DNA of 64,000 nucleotides from Rhodopirellula islandica (lineage in GTDB: Bacteria > Planctomycetota > Planctomycetia > Pirellulales > Pirellulaceae): NCBI RefSeq assembly GCF_001027925.1, contig NZ_LECT01000007.1, positions 124,001 through 188,000 on the forward strand, written 5' to 3'. Of the stretch, positions 53,714 through 61,735 are shown one piece after another (the stretch's first letter is position 1; the number at the start of each line of letters is the position of its first letter). Position numbers and translations under genes: made by a program. The notes under the pieces were generated by a model. The model ran no database searches. It was not told where the DNA came from and saw nothing but the letters and a program-made list of their open reading frames with translations.

Positions 53714-54277
53714 ATGAACATCGACGCAGTGAAACCTCAGCATCTCTATTTGACCGGCTACCGCGGGTGCGGCAAAAGTACGCTTGCGAAACTTTTAGCG
53801 CAGCGGTTGTCTTTGCCGGTCGTCGACTTGGATGATGTGATCGAATCGACGGCAGGGAAATCGATCGCGGAAATCTTCGCCGCTGAAACCGAGTCCGGTT
53901 TTCGCGACCGCGAAGAAGCCGCGTTGGTGGAAGTCGCCCAGCGGCCAACGCATGTGATCGCTCTCGGTGGTGGCACAATCCTTCGCCAGGCCAACCGGAA
54001 TCTGATCGCCAATTCGGGCTGGTGCGTTTGGCTGGACGCTGAACCTGAAATTCTGATGGCTCGATTGGCTGGCGATGAAACCACGGCCGATCGACGTCCC
54101 TCGCTGACGGATCAATCGGTCTTCGATGAAGTCAAAACGGTGATGACCCACCGCGAACCGCTCTACCGTGAATCGGCGGACCTACGAATCAACACCAGTC
54201 ATCAAACGATGGACGACATTGTCACCGAAGTTTTGAAGGCTTGCCCGCCCAGCATCGGAGAAGTCAAACCCAGCTAG
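53714..54277 (+). CDS. aroK: Shikimate kinase
   Basis: 187 aa from ATG 53714; the ORF extends 25 codons upstream into the neighbouring gene's start region. P-loop LTGYRGCGKSTLAKLL (residues 12-27), shikimate-binding VVDLDDVIE and FRDREEAAL, and IALGGGTI (Walker B region) are all present, as is the lid Arg in TTADRRPSLTD. It phosphorylates shikimate in the chorismate pathway. It is an isolated aro gene, with repeats right after it. Confidence 0.93.
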   Translation: MNIDAVKPQHLYLTGYRGCGKSTLAKLLAQRLSLPVVDLDDVIESTAGKSIAEIFAAETESGFRDREEAALVEVAQRPTHVIALGGGTILRQANRNLIANSGWCVWLDAEPEILMARLAGDETTADRRPSLTDQSVFDEVKTVMTHREPLYRESADLRINTSHQTMDDIVTEVLKACPPSIGEVKPS

Positions 54278-54338
54278 ACTTCGACCGGAGGGGCTCGGAA
54301 GCCTTTTTATACCCCACATCTCGAAACACCAAAGATTA

Positions 54339-54409
54339 GTGTCCGATCAGAGTGGATTAGTGTTCCGCCAGAGCGGCCAAGGGAACACTAATCTCCGCTG
54401 ATCGAACAC
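54339..54409. repeat. Strong 71-bp palindrome
   Basis: Two nested stems: GTGTCCGATCAG (54339-54350) with CTGATCGAACAC (54398-54409), one mismatch pair, and GATTAGTGTTCC with GGAACACTAATC (54382-54393). The loop is GCCAGAGCGGCCAAG. No T tract follows. I do not see another copy in this window. It lies 61 bases past the aroK stop. Confidence 0.75.
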
Positions 54410-54410
54410 G

Positions 54411-54536
54411 AAGCAGGTCGGCAGGAATGATCAAGCACAATCATGTGAGCCGTTTGGGCGTTAGCCCCGGTTGTGCGTGAAAACCGTGGCTAACGCCAAC
54501 GGCTCACATACCCGATGACACCTGCGTACCTGCTTA
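54411..54536. repeat. Family A palindromic repeat
   Basis: Third near-identical copy (AAGCAGGTCGGCAGGAATGA to CACCTGCGTACCTGCTTA), placed one base after the 71-bp palindrome and 8 bases before a family C fragment, making a repeat cluster between aroK and the OsmC gene. Confidence 0.88.
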
Positions 54537-54544
54537 AAGAGTAT

Positions 54545-54638
54545 TGTCGCTTGCCCAAGTTTTCATCCCGATAGGGATGCAAGATGGTAGCCGTCGGTAA
54601 GCGATAGCGCCACCGATGGACATGCAACCCCCACGCCA
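54545..54638. repeat. Family C repeat, left arm only
   Basis: TTTTCATCCCGATAGGGATG, ATGGTAGCCGTCGGTAAGCG and ATAGCGCCACCGATGGACAT match the left half of the 1213-1553 copy. The right half is missing. Confidence 0.75.
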
Positions 54639-54796
54639 GAGCTCAACGCGAACGTGTAGGCGTCTTCTCCAGCCATCGGATGGTCGACATAGCCATTCCC
54701 CATGTCGACGAAGCCGTAGCCACGCAGGGGACACATGTCTTCGATTTCACAGAGCACGTCGGTGGTTCCGGCTGTCGTCCCCTTTTCGAAGTCCAC
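54563..54796 (-). pseudogene. Possible gene remnant ending inside a family C repeat
   Basis: A 77-codon frame reading MDFEKGTTAGTTDVLCEIED and then CPLRGYGFVDMGNGYVDHPM looks protein-like up to about residue 52, after which it runs into family C sequence and stops. An in-frame stop lies just upstream. It may be the middle of a gene cut short by the repeat. No family recognised; weak evidence. Confidence 0.25.
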
Positions 54797-54936
54797 GCTG
54801 ACTCAACCACCCGTCCGTCGTACAACCACCGTGGCAGGCTCACCGGCACCGTGCGGTGTCAAACGCATTGACCAACGTGTGCTCATCACGTGATGATTCT
54901 CTGAAACCTCTTTTCACTCCAGCCGGAAGTTCACCG

Positions 54937-55509
54937 ATGGGCACAGACGAATCCGCCACGCCGATTGTTCGCAAAGTGGAAGAACTCTCCAATCCCGACG
55001 AGCATGGATCCAGTCTCGCGCCGGTTCAGAAACGCGAAGTCGTGTTGCGGTTGGAGGCAGAATCACTGGACAACATGAGGAAGCGGGCAACGGTTCGAGT
55101 CGATCAACCTCAAGGCAGCACGTTCGAAATCATTTGCGATGAAGGCCCATACTTGGGCGGGGACGATTCCGCACCACCGCCACTGGCCTACTACAGCGCC
55201 AGCATCGCGTTTTGCCTGCTGACTCAGCTCTCTCGCTACGCCTCCATCAAGAAACTCAAAATCTCCCGGTTGAAGCTCTCGCAGGAAACCCGGTTCTCGA
55301 TGGAAGGATCGGTTCTCAAAGGCACGCTGACTGGCCGAGGCGTCGAAGTGATCACTCACTTGGAGATCGAATCGGAGGAATCCGAAGAAACCATTCGGAA
55401 GATGATTGAAGTCGGCGAGAACAGTTGCTTCATCCACCAGTCGATCATGCATCCCGTGCCATCGACGATTCAAGCGAAGTTCAATGGCCAGAGCCTTGGT
55501 CCTGCCTGA
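54937..55509 (+). CDS. OsmC-family protein
   Basis: 190 aa from ATG 54937, with GGAAG 8 bases upstream; a GTG at 54856 is an alternative. The OsmC fold is suggested by GSTFEIICDEGPYLGGDDSA then PPLAYYSASIAFCLLTQLSR, where the Cys on the central helix (about 91) is the peroxidatic-type Cys. ITHLEIESEESEETIRKMIE and a second Cys in GENSCFIHQSI (about 167) complete the redox pair. Such proteins reduce organic hydroperoxides using thiols; the subgroup here is uncertain. Confidence 0.82.
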   Translation: MGTDESATPIVRKVEELSNPDEHGSSLAPVQKREVVLRLEAESLDNMRKRATVRVDQPQGSTFEIICDEGPYLGGDDSAPPPLAYYSASIAFCLLTQLSRYASIKKLKISRLKLSQETRFSMEGSVLKGTLTGRGVEVITHLEIESEESEETIRKMIEVGENSCFIHQSIMHPVPSTIQAKFNGQSLGPA

Positions 55510-55629
55510 ACTTTGCAAGCTCACAAAGAGATTGTCATTGCTTCGGCAGAATGTCGCGTGATGCCAATCACTTTTGCGTGACAGAAGCGTTCCCGTTCAA
55601 TCAGCTCGACGGGCGTCTTCGAGTGTGTG

Positions 55630-55727
55630 AGACCTTTGGCGTTCGCCAAGGCTCCCATGTACAAACGGGGCAAACGCCCAAACAGCTTGCATGCTTGCTC
55701 CCAATCAATCCTGCGGCCCCGCTTAGT
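55630..55727. repeat. Degenerate family B repeat (reverse orientation)
   Basis: GGCTCCCATGTACAAACGGG, GCAAACGCCCAAACAGCTTG and AATCCTGCGGCCCCGCTTA are diverged family B text; the left end is missing. It ends 24 bases before the sulfatase start. Confidence 0.55.
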
Positions 55728-55750
55728 TGTATGTTCGAGGGGGGAGTGAT

Positions 55751-58231
55751 ATGAATAGGCTCTCAACCGAATGCAGTCGCCCGCATTCGATCCCCGTTGT
55801 TTCCTGGTTCTGCTGGATTGCTTCCATGAAGTTCGATCAAAAACAATCACCTGTCATTCGGAACGTGATCCAGTGCCTGGTGTTGGCGGGAGTCGTGCTT
55901 CATGCACAGGCAACCGAGGCACAAGAGTCTGACCGAGAAGTGCCAGTCAACCGACGTGTGCTGCCCATCGCGGCGCCATGGCAACCACCGATCAAAACGT
56001 TGGACGCCCGCGATGCCACAGCTCCGCCAGTGTTCAAGGTCGAAGCGCCCCAGGATGCGCCCAATGTGGTGGTCATCATGATTGATGACCTTGGTTTTGG
56101 TGGCACTAGCGCGTTCGGCGGCGTCACCCCAACGCCCACCTTCGATCGACTCGCAAAGAATGGGTTGCGTTACAACCACTTTCATTCAACAGCGTTGTGC
56201 TCGCCCACACGTCAAGCTTTGTTGACCGGTCGGAATCACCACAGCGTGAACATGGGGTCGATCACGGAAATTGCGACCTCCTTCCCAGGCCAAACAGGCA
56301 AGCTCCCAGACAGCTGCGCCAAGTTGCCTGAAATCCTCCGACTCAACGGTTACAGCACGGCCCACTTCGGCAAGTGTCACGAAGTCGCTGTTTGGGAGAT
56401 CAGTCCCAGCGGTCCGCTGACTCGTTGGCCAACGCTCTCGGGATTCGACAAGTTCTACGGCTTCCTGGGGGGAGAAACCAACCAGTGGGCACCTGCGATC
56501 TACGACGGCATCACCCCCGTGGACAACCCGGCGAAGGGCGACCCCGATTATCACTTCATGAACGACATGACGACGCAGGCGATCAACTGGATTCGAGCCC
56601 AGCAGTCGCTGACCCCGGAAAAACCGTTCTTCACCTACTTTGTCCCCGGTGCAACGCATGCACCTCACCATGTTCCCGAATCGTTTATCAAAAAGCACGA
56701 AGGCAAGTTCGACGCTGGCTGGGATGTCATTCGGAAGCAGATTTTCGACAACCAAAAACGCTTGGGAGTGATTCCGAAAGACGCGGTGCTGGCCGACAAG
56801 CCCGAGGACATCAAAGACTGGGACGATCTTTCGCCGAAAGAGCGAAAGCTGTTCTCGCGTCAGGCGGAGGTCTTTGCAGCATTCTTGGACATGGCGGACT
56901 TTGAAATCGGCCGACTCATCGATGCGATTGAAGAACTCGGCGAACTCGACAACACCATGATCGTCTTCATTGCCGGTGACAACGGCACCAGTGCGGAAGG
57001 CGGCATGAACGGCATGTACAACGAGATGACGTACTTCAATGGAGTCGAGGAAACGGTCGACGACATGCTCCAGCACTACGACGATTGGGGCAGCGCCAGC
57101 ACCTACCCTCACATGGCAGCCGGCTGGGCCGTGTGCTTTGATTCGCCCTTCACCTGGACCAAACAAGTCGCGTCCAACTATGGCGGAACGCGTCAGGGAA
57201 CCGTGATCCACTGGCCGGCAGGGATCAAAGCGAAGAACGGTTTGCGTCAGCAGTGGCACCATGTGATTGACATTGCCCCCACGGTCTTGGAAGCCGCTGG
57301 CCTGCCCCAGCCGCGAATCGTCAATGGCGTCGGGCAACGTCCGATGGAAGGCGTCAGCATGCTGTATTCCTTCGACGACGCCCAAGCCGCTGACCGGCAT
57401 TTGGTGCAGTACTTCGAAATCATGGGCAATCGAGGCGTGTACTACGATGGTTGGTTCGCCGGCACCGTTCACATGTACCCCTGGGCTCCACCAAGGAACA
57501 AACTCCTCGACGATGTTTGGGAGCTGTATCATGTGGCCGAAGATTTCAGCATGGCAAACAACCTGGCAGCGAAGCATCCTGAAAAGCTGAAAGAGCTGCA
57601 GGAAGTGTTTTTGTCCGAAGCGGTGAAATACAAGGTGTTGCCGATCGACGATCGACGCCAATTGCGACTCAACGCCAAGCTGGCCGGACGGCCAACCTTG
57701 ATGGGAGATCGCACCTCGCTGACCGTCTATGAAGGGCTGGGATTTTTGCCTGAAAACGATTTCATCGACACCAAGAACCGTTCCTTCGAAATCGTCGCGG
57801 AAATCGAATCACAGGGCAAAGCAACCAACGGGGTGATCGTCAGCCAAGGCGGTCGTTTTGGTGGATGGAGTTTGTACTTGAAAGAAGGCAAGCCGGTTTA
57901 CACGTACAACTACCTCGGTTTGGAAAGCTATTCGGTGACATCGAAGGACGTTCTGCCTGTCGGCAAATCAACGCTCCAACTCGAATTCGCGTATGACGGT
58001 CAATCGGCCGATGGCCAACCCAAACTTGGTGCGGGAGGCACGGCCACGCTGAAGGTCAACGGCCAACCGGTTGGTTCAGGCAAGGTCGAGAAAACCCAGT
58101 TCGCGATTTGGTCGGCAGATGAAACCGCCAATGTCGGCCTCGATCGCGAGACCTCCGTGTCGCCTGACTACACCGAGGAATCAAGCAAATTCACGGGCAA
58201 GATCGACAAGGTCACCTTGACCGTGAAGTAG
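55751..58231 (+). CDS. Type I arylsulfatase, exported
   Basis: 826 aa from ATG 55751, which has a strong GGGGGGAG ribosome site. The region around residues 32-58 (IRNVIQCLVLAGVVLHAQAT) is a signal or anchor. The sulfatase core starts VVVIMIDDLGFGGTSAFGG (metal Asp pair). The formylglycine motif is CSPTRQALLTGR (about residue 150), where Cys must be converted by an FGE enzyme. FIAGDNGTSAEGG gives later metal ligands. A C-terminal beta-sandwich region (about 680-826) may bind substrate. Planctomycetes use such enzymes on sulfated marine polysaccharides. No FGE is in the window. Confidence 0.95.
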   Translation: MNRLSTECSRPHSIPVVSWFCWIASMKFDQKQSPVIRNVIQCLVLAGVVLHAQATEAQESDREVPVNRRVLPIAAPWQPPIKTLDARDATAPPVFKVEAPQDAPNVVVIMIDDLGFGGTSAFGGVTPTPTFDRLAKNGLRYNHFHSTALCSPTRQALLTGRNHHSVNMGSITEIATSFPGQTGKLPDSCAKLPEILRLNGYSTAHFGKCHEVAVWEISPSGPLTRWPTLSGFDKFYGFLGGETNQWAPAIYDGITPVDNPAKGDPDYHFMNDMTTQAINWIRAQQSLTPEKPFFTYFVPGATHAPHHVPESFIKKHEGKFDAGWDVIRKQIFDNQKRLGVIPKDAVLADKPEDIKDWDDLSPKERKLFSRQAEVFAAFLDMADFEIGRLIDAIEELGELDNTMIVFIAGDNGTSAEGGMNGMYNEMTYFNGVEETVDDMLQHYDDWGSASTYPHMAAGWAVCFDSPFTWTKQVASNYGGTRQGTVIHWPAGIKAKNGLRQQWHHVIDIAPTVLEAAGLPQPRIVNGVGQRPMEGVSMLYSFDDAQAADRHLVQYFEIMGNRGVYYDGWFAGTVHMYPWAPPRNKLLDDVWELYHVAEDFSMANNLAAKHPEKLKELQEVFLSEAVKYKVLPIDDRRQLRLNAKLAGRPTLMGDRTSLTVYEGLGFLPENDFIDTKNRSFEIVAEIESQGKATNGVIVSQGGRFGGWSLYLKEGKPVYTYNYLGLESYSVTSKDVLPVGKSTLQLEFAYDGQSADGQPKLGAGGTATLKVNGQPVGSGKVEKTQFAIWSADETANVGLDRETSVSPDYTEESSKFTGKIDKVTLTVK

Positions 58232-58289
58232 CTGGCAAGCAAGCACGTTCACCAACAGTGTCACAGGCTCCTGGTGGTCTGTCACAGCG

Positions 58290-58396
58290 AAGCAGGTCGG
58301 TAGGAATGATCGGGCATCATCATGTGAGTTGTACGTGGGAGCAACGACGCTTACCGAAACAGTCCAAATGCCGAAAGACTCCTGCCGACCTGCCTG
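58290..58396. repeat. Family B palindromic repeat
   Basis: AAGCAGGTCGGTAGGAATGA to CTCCTGCCGACCTGCCT, with a shortened centre (GTGAGTTGTACGTGGGAGCA). It lies 59 bases after the sulfatase stop and abuts a family D copy. Confidence 0.82.
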
Positions 58397-58411
58397 AAAG
58401 TGAGGGTTGAT

Positions 58412-58478
58412 CGTCGTGGATGAGGCGGCGAGTCCTTGGATTTGACGCCAGTTCAGGACTCGTCGCCTCGTCCACTAC
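58412..58478. repeat. Family D hairpin repeat
   Basis: GTCGTGGATGAGGCGGCGAG plus TCCT pairs with AGGACTCGTCGCCTCGTCCA plus CTAC. Its downstream flank ...CAAGTCATGACAGACCA matches the flank at 26949-26964 and contains the ATG at 58493, which is therefore repeat-derived and not a natural start of the next gene. Confidence 0.8.
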
Positions 58479-58546
58479 CCTAAGATCAAGTCATGACAGA
58501 CCACGAGCCTGGGGTGGATCTCCGCCCCGAATTCATCCGAAAAACC

Positions 58547-60304
58547 ATGCCTGAATCATTCGTCTTCGCTGCACGTCCAACCGACTCAGGCAGCTTCAAG
58601 CGTCGTGACTTCCTTGAGTTCGCTGGTCTGGTGGCCGCATCCTCTTGCCTGCCAAAAATCGCTGCCGCGGCTGATGCCGCCGGGGCAACCCCCGCAGACG
58701 AAATGGCGGTGGATGTCGTCATCGTTGGCGGTGGTCTTGGCGGTTGTGCTGCGGCGTTGGCAGCCACCCGGATGGGCAAGCGTGTGCTGATGACTGAGCC
58801 CACCGATTGGATTGGTGGACAACTCAGTCAACAAGGTGTGCCGCCCGATGAACACAGCCACATCGAAACACATGGTTGCACCGCCAGCTACCGAGAATTT
58901 CGCGAGAAGGTTCGCGACCATTACAGAAGACACTCCCCGCTCACCGAGGCCGCCCGACAGAACGCTCGCTTGAATCCTGGCAATGGAAGTGTCTCGCGGC
59001 TTTGTCATGAGCCTCGTGTTGCCGTCGCGGTCCTGGATGCCATGCTGGCGCCTGCAGTCAGCGCAGGCCGACTGACCGTGCTGCTCGATACCGAACCGAT
59101 CCAAGCTGATGTCGATGGCGATCGCATTCGATCGCTCACCTTCCGCAACAGAGCGGGGACGGCGGTGACCGTGACGGCACCGATGTTCGTCGACGCCAGC
59201 GAACAAGGGGACGTGCTGCCACTGACCAACACCGAATATGTCACCGGCTTCGAATCTCGAGACCAAACCGGGGAACCACATGCCCCTGACCAAGCCGCCC
59301 CGAAAAACATCCAATCGTTCACGTGGTGCTTCGCGATCGATCACCTGGACGGAGAAGATCACACCATCGATCGGCCCCAACAATACGGATTCTGGAAAGA
59401 GCACACACCTGACTTAACGCCACCCTGGCCCGGCAAGTTGCTGTCGCTTCAGTATTCCAAGCCGAACACGCACAAGCCCCATGACCTCGCCTTTGTCCCG
59501 CCAAGCAACGGACAGCCACCAGCGAAAACACAAGCCCTGAACTTGTGGCTGTATCGCCGCATCCTGGACCCAGCCAACTTTGTCCCTGGCACCTACCCAA
59601 GCGGTGTGACCATCGTCAATTGGCCGCAGAATGATTACATGCTGGGGGATTTGATGACTGGCGATGAACAGGAAATCGCCAAGCATTTGGAAGGATCCCG
59701 GCAACTGAGTTTGTCGTTGCTGTACTGGCTGCAGACCGAAGCACCACGTCCTGACGGCGGAACGGGATGGAAGGGACTCCGCTTACGGAAGGACATCATG
59801 GGCACGGAGGATGGCCTGGCCAAGTATCCTTACATCCGTGAGTCGCGAAGAATCGAAGCCGAGTTCACCATTCTCGAACAACACATTTCACGTGCCGAGC
59901 GTGAGACGCTGGTGAAGAGCCCAACGGACAAAGTTCGGGCGGCATCCTTTCACGATTCGATCGGGGTTGGCTACTACCATCTCGATCTGCACCCCAGCAC
60001 CGGTGGCGACAACTACATCGACTTCGCCAGTGTTCCGTTTCAAATTCCCCTGGGCGCATTGATCCCCAAGCGAATGAAGAACTTGATCGCTGGGTGCAAG
60101 AACATTGGCACCACTCATCTCAGCAACGGTTGCTACCGCCTGCACCCAGTCGAATGGAGCATCGGCGAAGCCGCGGGTGCCTTGGCCGCTCATTGTCTCG
60201 ATCAACACGATCGACCAAGCGGAGTTCGGAACGATCCCCAGTCACTGGCCGAGTTCCAACGCCTCCTCACACGGCAAGGTTTTGAACTGGCGTGGCCGTC
60301 CTGA
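58547..60304 (+). CDS. Tat-exported FAD-dependent oxidoreductase
   Basis: 585 aa from ATG 58547 (MPESFVFAARP); the 58493 ATG lies in a family D repeat. Twin-arginine signal KRRDFLEFAGLVAASSCLP at about residues 17-35. FAD-binding DVVIVGGGLGGCAAALAATR follows, then TEPTDWIGGQLSQQGVPPDE. TWCFAIDHLDG and FQIPLGALIPKRMKNLIAGC mark the FAD_oxidored (PF12831-type) family, with CKNIGTTHLSNGCYRLHP near the C-terminus. The substrate is unknown; neighbours suggest a sugar or sugar derivative. Confidence 0.85.
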   Translation: MPESFVFAARPTDSGSFKRRDFLEFAGLVAASSCLPKIAAAADAAGATPADEMAVDVVIVGGGLGGCAAALAATRMGKRVLMTEPTDWIGGQLSQQGVPPDEHSHIETHGCTASYREFREKVRDHYRRHSPLTEAARQNARLNPGNGSVSRLCHEPRVAVAVLDAMLAPAVSAGRLTVLLDTEPIQADVDGDRIRSLTFRNRAGTAVTVTAPMFVDASEQGDVLPLTNTEYVTGFESRDQTGEPHAPDQAAPKNIQSFTWCFAIDHLDGEDHTIDRPQQYGFWKEHTPDLTPPWPGKLLSLQYSKPNTHKPHDLAFVPPSNGQPPAKTQALNLWLYRRILDPANFVPGTYPSGVTIVNWPQNDYMLGDLMTGDEQEIAKHLEGSRQLSLSLLYWLQTEAPRPDGGTGWKGLRLRKDIMGTEDGLAKYPYIRESRRIEAEFTILEQHISRAERETLVKSPTDKVRAASFHDSIGVGYYHLDLHPSTGGDNYIDFASVPFQIPLGALIPKRMKNLIAGCKNIGTTHLSNGCYRLHPVEWSIGEAAGALAAHCLDQHDRPSGVRNDPQSLAEFQRLLTRQGFELAWPS

Positions 60305-60361
60305 CATCCAACGCCAACCCGATCAGGCCAACACGAAAACAGTGACGCGGAGTTCACTCCG

Positions 60362-60490
60362 AAGCAGGTCGGCAGGAACGATCAGGCAGAACCCGGTGAG
60401 CCATTTGGGCGTTGGCCCCGGTTGCACATGGGAGCAACAACGCTCCCCCAAACAGTTCAAATGCCGAAAGACTCCTGCCGACCTGCTTAA
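60362..60490. repeat. Family B palindromic repeat
   Basis: AAGCAGGTCGGCAGGAACGA to CTCCTGCCGACCTGCTTA, with GTGAGCCATTTGGGCGTTGG and CCGGTTGCACATGGGAGCAA inside. The most complete family B copy in forward orientation. It lies 58 bases after the oxidoreductase stop. Confidence 0.85.
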
Positions 60491-60566
60491 GTTGGCATGC
60501 CACACCTCATCGGTGTAAGTTGGGCAGCCCTGAAATTGCTCCGTTCCCCTTTCGAAGGAAGCCTCC

Positions 60567-61436
60567 ATGTCGTTGGATCGCCGTCAATTTATCGCTCGTT
60601 CGGCATTGGGACTTGCTGCTCTCTCCGCTTCTGATGTCCGAGCTGACAAAGCATCCCCAAAGTCATTGCGGCTCGGGCTGGTCACTTACAACTGGGGCAA
60701 GGACTGGGATCTGCCAACCATCATCAAGAACTGCGAAACAACCCAATTCGCTGGCGTTGAATTGCGAAGCACCCATCAACATCAGGTTGAAATCACGCTC
60801 AACTCAAAGCAACGGGAGCATGTTCGCAAACAATTTGCGGATAGCAACGTGACGCTTGTGGGACTCGGCAGCGCATGTGAGTATCACGCGATTGACTCTG
60901 CGGAGCTCAACAAGAACATCGAAGAAACCAAGCAGTTCGTGAAGCTATGCAGTGACGTCGGTGGCAGCGGCGTTAAAGTTCGCCCCAATGGCTTGCCTGC
61001 CGGACGCCCTGTCGAAAAAACCCTGGAACAGATTGGGAGATCGCTCAATGAGGTCGGACGCTTCGCTGCCGAATACGGCGTCCAAATCCGAGTCGAAGTG
61101 CACGGCAAAGGCACGACGGAGATCGCTCACATGAAGACGATCATGGACATCGCTGATCACCCGAACGTGGCCGTTTGTTGGAACTGCAACCCACAGGACT
61201 TGCACGGGGAAGGTTTGGCGCACAACTACAACCTGCTAAAAGATCGGATGGGCACGATTCACATCCATGACCTCCGAAACAACCATTATCCGTGGGACGA
61301 ACTATTCCCGATGCTCCTCGACACGGATGCCAAAAGTTTTACGGGATGGACCTTGATCGAAGAGGGAACTGTTCCCAAAGAACTCCTGCCCGCGATGAAA
61401 GAGAACCGAATTCGCTGGGAAGAACTCACCGGCTAA
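60567..61436 (+). CDS. Tat-exported sugar phosphate isomerase/epimerase-like TIM barrel
   Basis: 289 aa. Tat signal DRRQFIARSALGLAALSASD at residues 4-23. The xylose-isomerase-like barrel begins LRLGLVTYNWGKDWDL, with Glu in FAGVELRSTH and VGLGSACEYHAI. Metal-site residues are likely the Glu in IRVEVHGKGTTEIAHM, the CWNCNPQD Asp region, IHIHDLRNN and LIEEGTVPKE. This family isomerises or epimerises sugars or their acids. An exported form next to a sulfatase and oxidoreductase suggests extracytoplasmic sugar turnover. Confidence 0.85.
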   Translation: MSLDRRQFIARSALGLAALSASDVRADKASPKSLRLGLVTYNWGKDWDLPTIIKNCETTQFAGVELRSTHQHQVEITLNSKQREHVRKQFADSNVTLVGLGSACEYHAIDSAELNKNIEETKQFVKLCSDVGGSGVKVRPNGLPAGRPVEKTLEQIGRSLNEVGRFAAEYGVQIRVEVHGKGTTEIAHMKTIMDIADHPNVAVCWNCNPQDLHGEGLAHNYNLLKDRMGTIHIHDLRNNHYPWDELFPMLLDTDAKSFTGWTLIEEGTVPKELLPAMKENRIRWEELTG

Positions 61437-61735
61437 AAGACGGTGACGCCTTCGGCGTTATGAAAATCGGTTTAGATCGAACTCTCGGCCAAATGGCTGA
61501 ATCGTTACCATTCGTCGTGCGACCTGGGGTGGGACGCTAGGCCGAGCATGACTGATTTGGGGTGGCCTGCCAGTTCGGCCCTGCCCCGGAAATCTCGCTG
61601 AACGCTCGTTTTCCGCTCCCTCCCCAACTGTGTTCAGGAGGGTGAAGTCGAGTTCGTAAGTGCTGGCAAAAGCAGCCCGACCTCCCCTGCGGCTATGCCA
61701 CGCTGTGGCGACGAATCAGCACCCTGGCGGTCGGG
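61437..61735. other. Intergenic region with short repeat relics
   Basis: Between convergent genes. It contains CCCCGGAAATCTCGCTGAAC (about 61586 on), a diverged match to 37007 on, here called family F. No clear terminator with a T run is visible for either gene. Confidence 0.45.
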
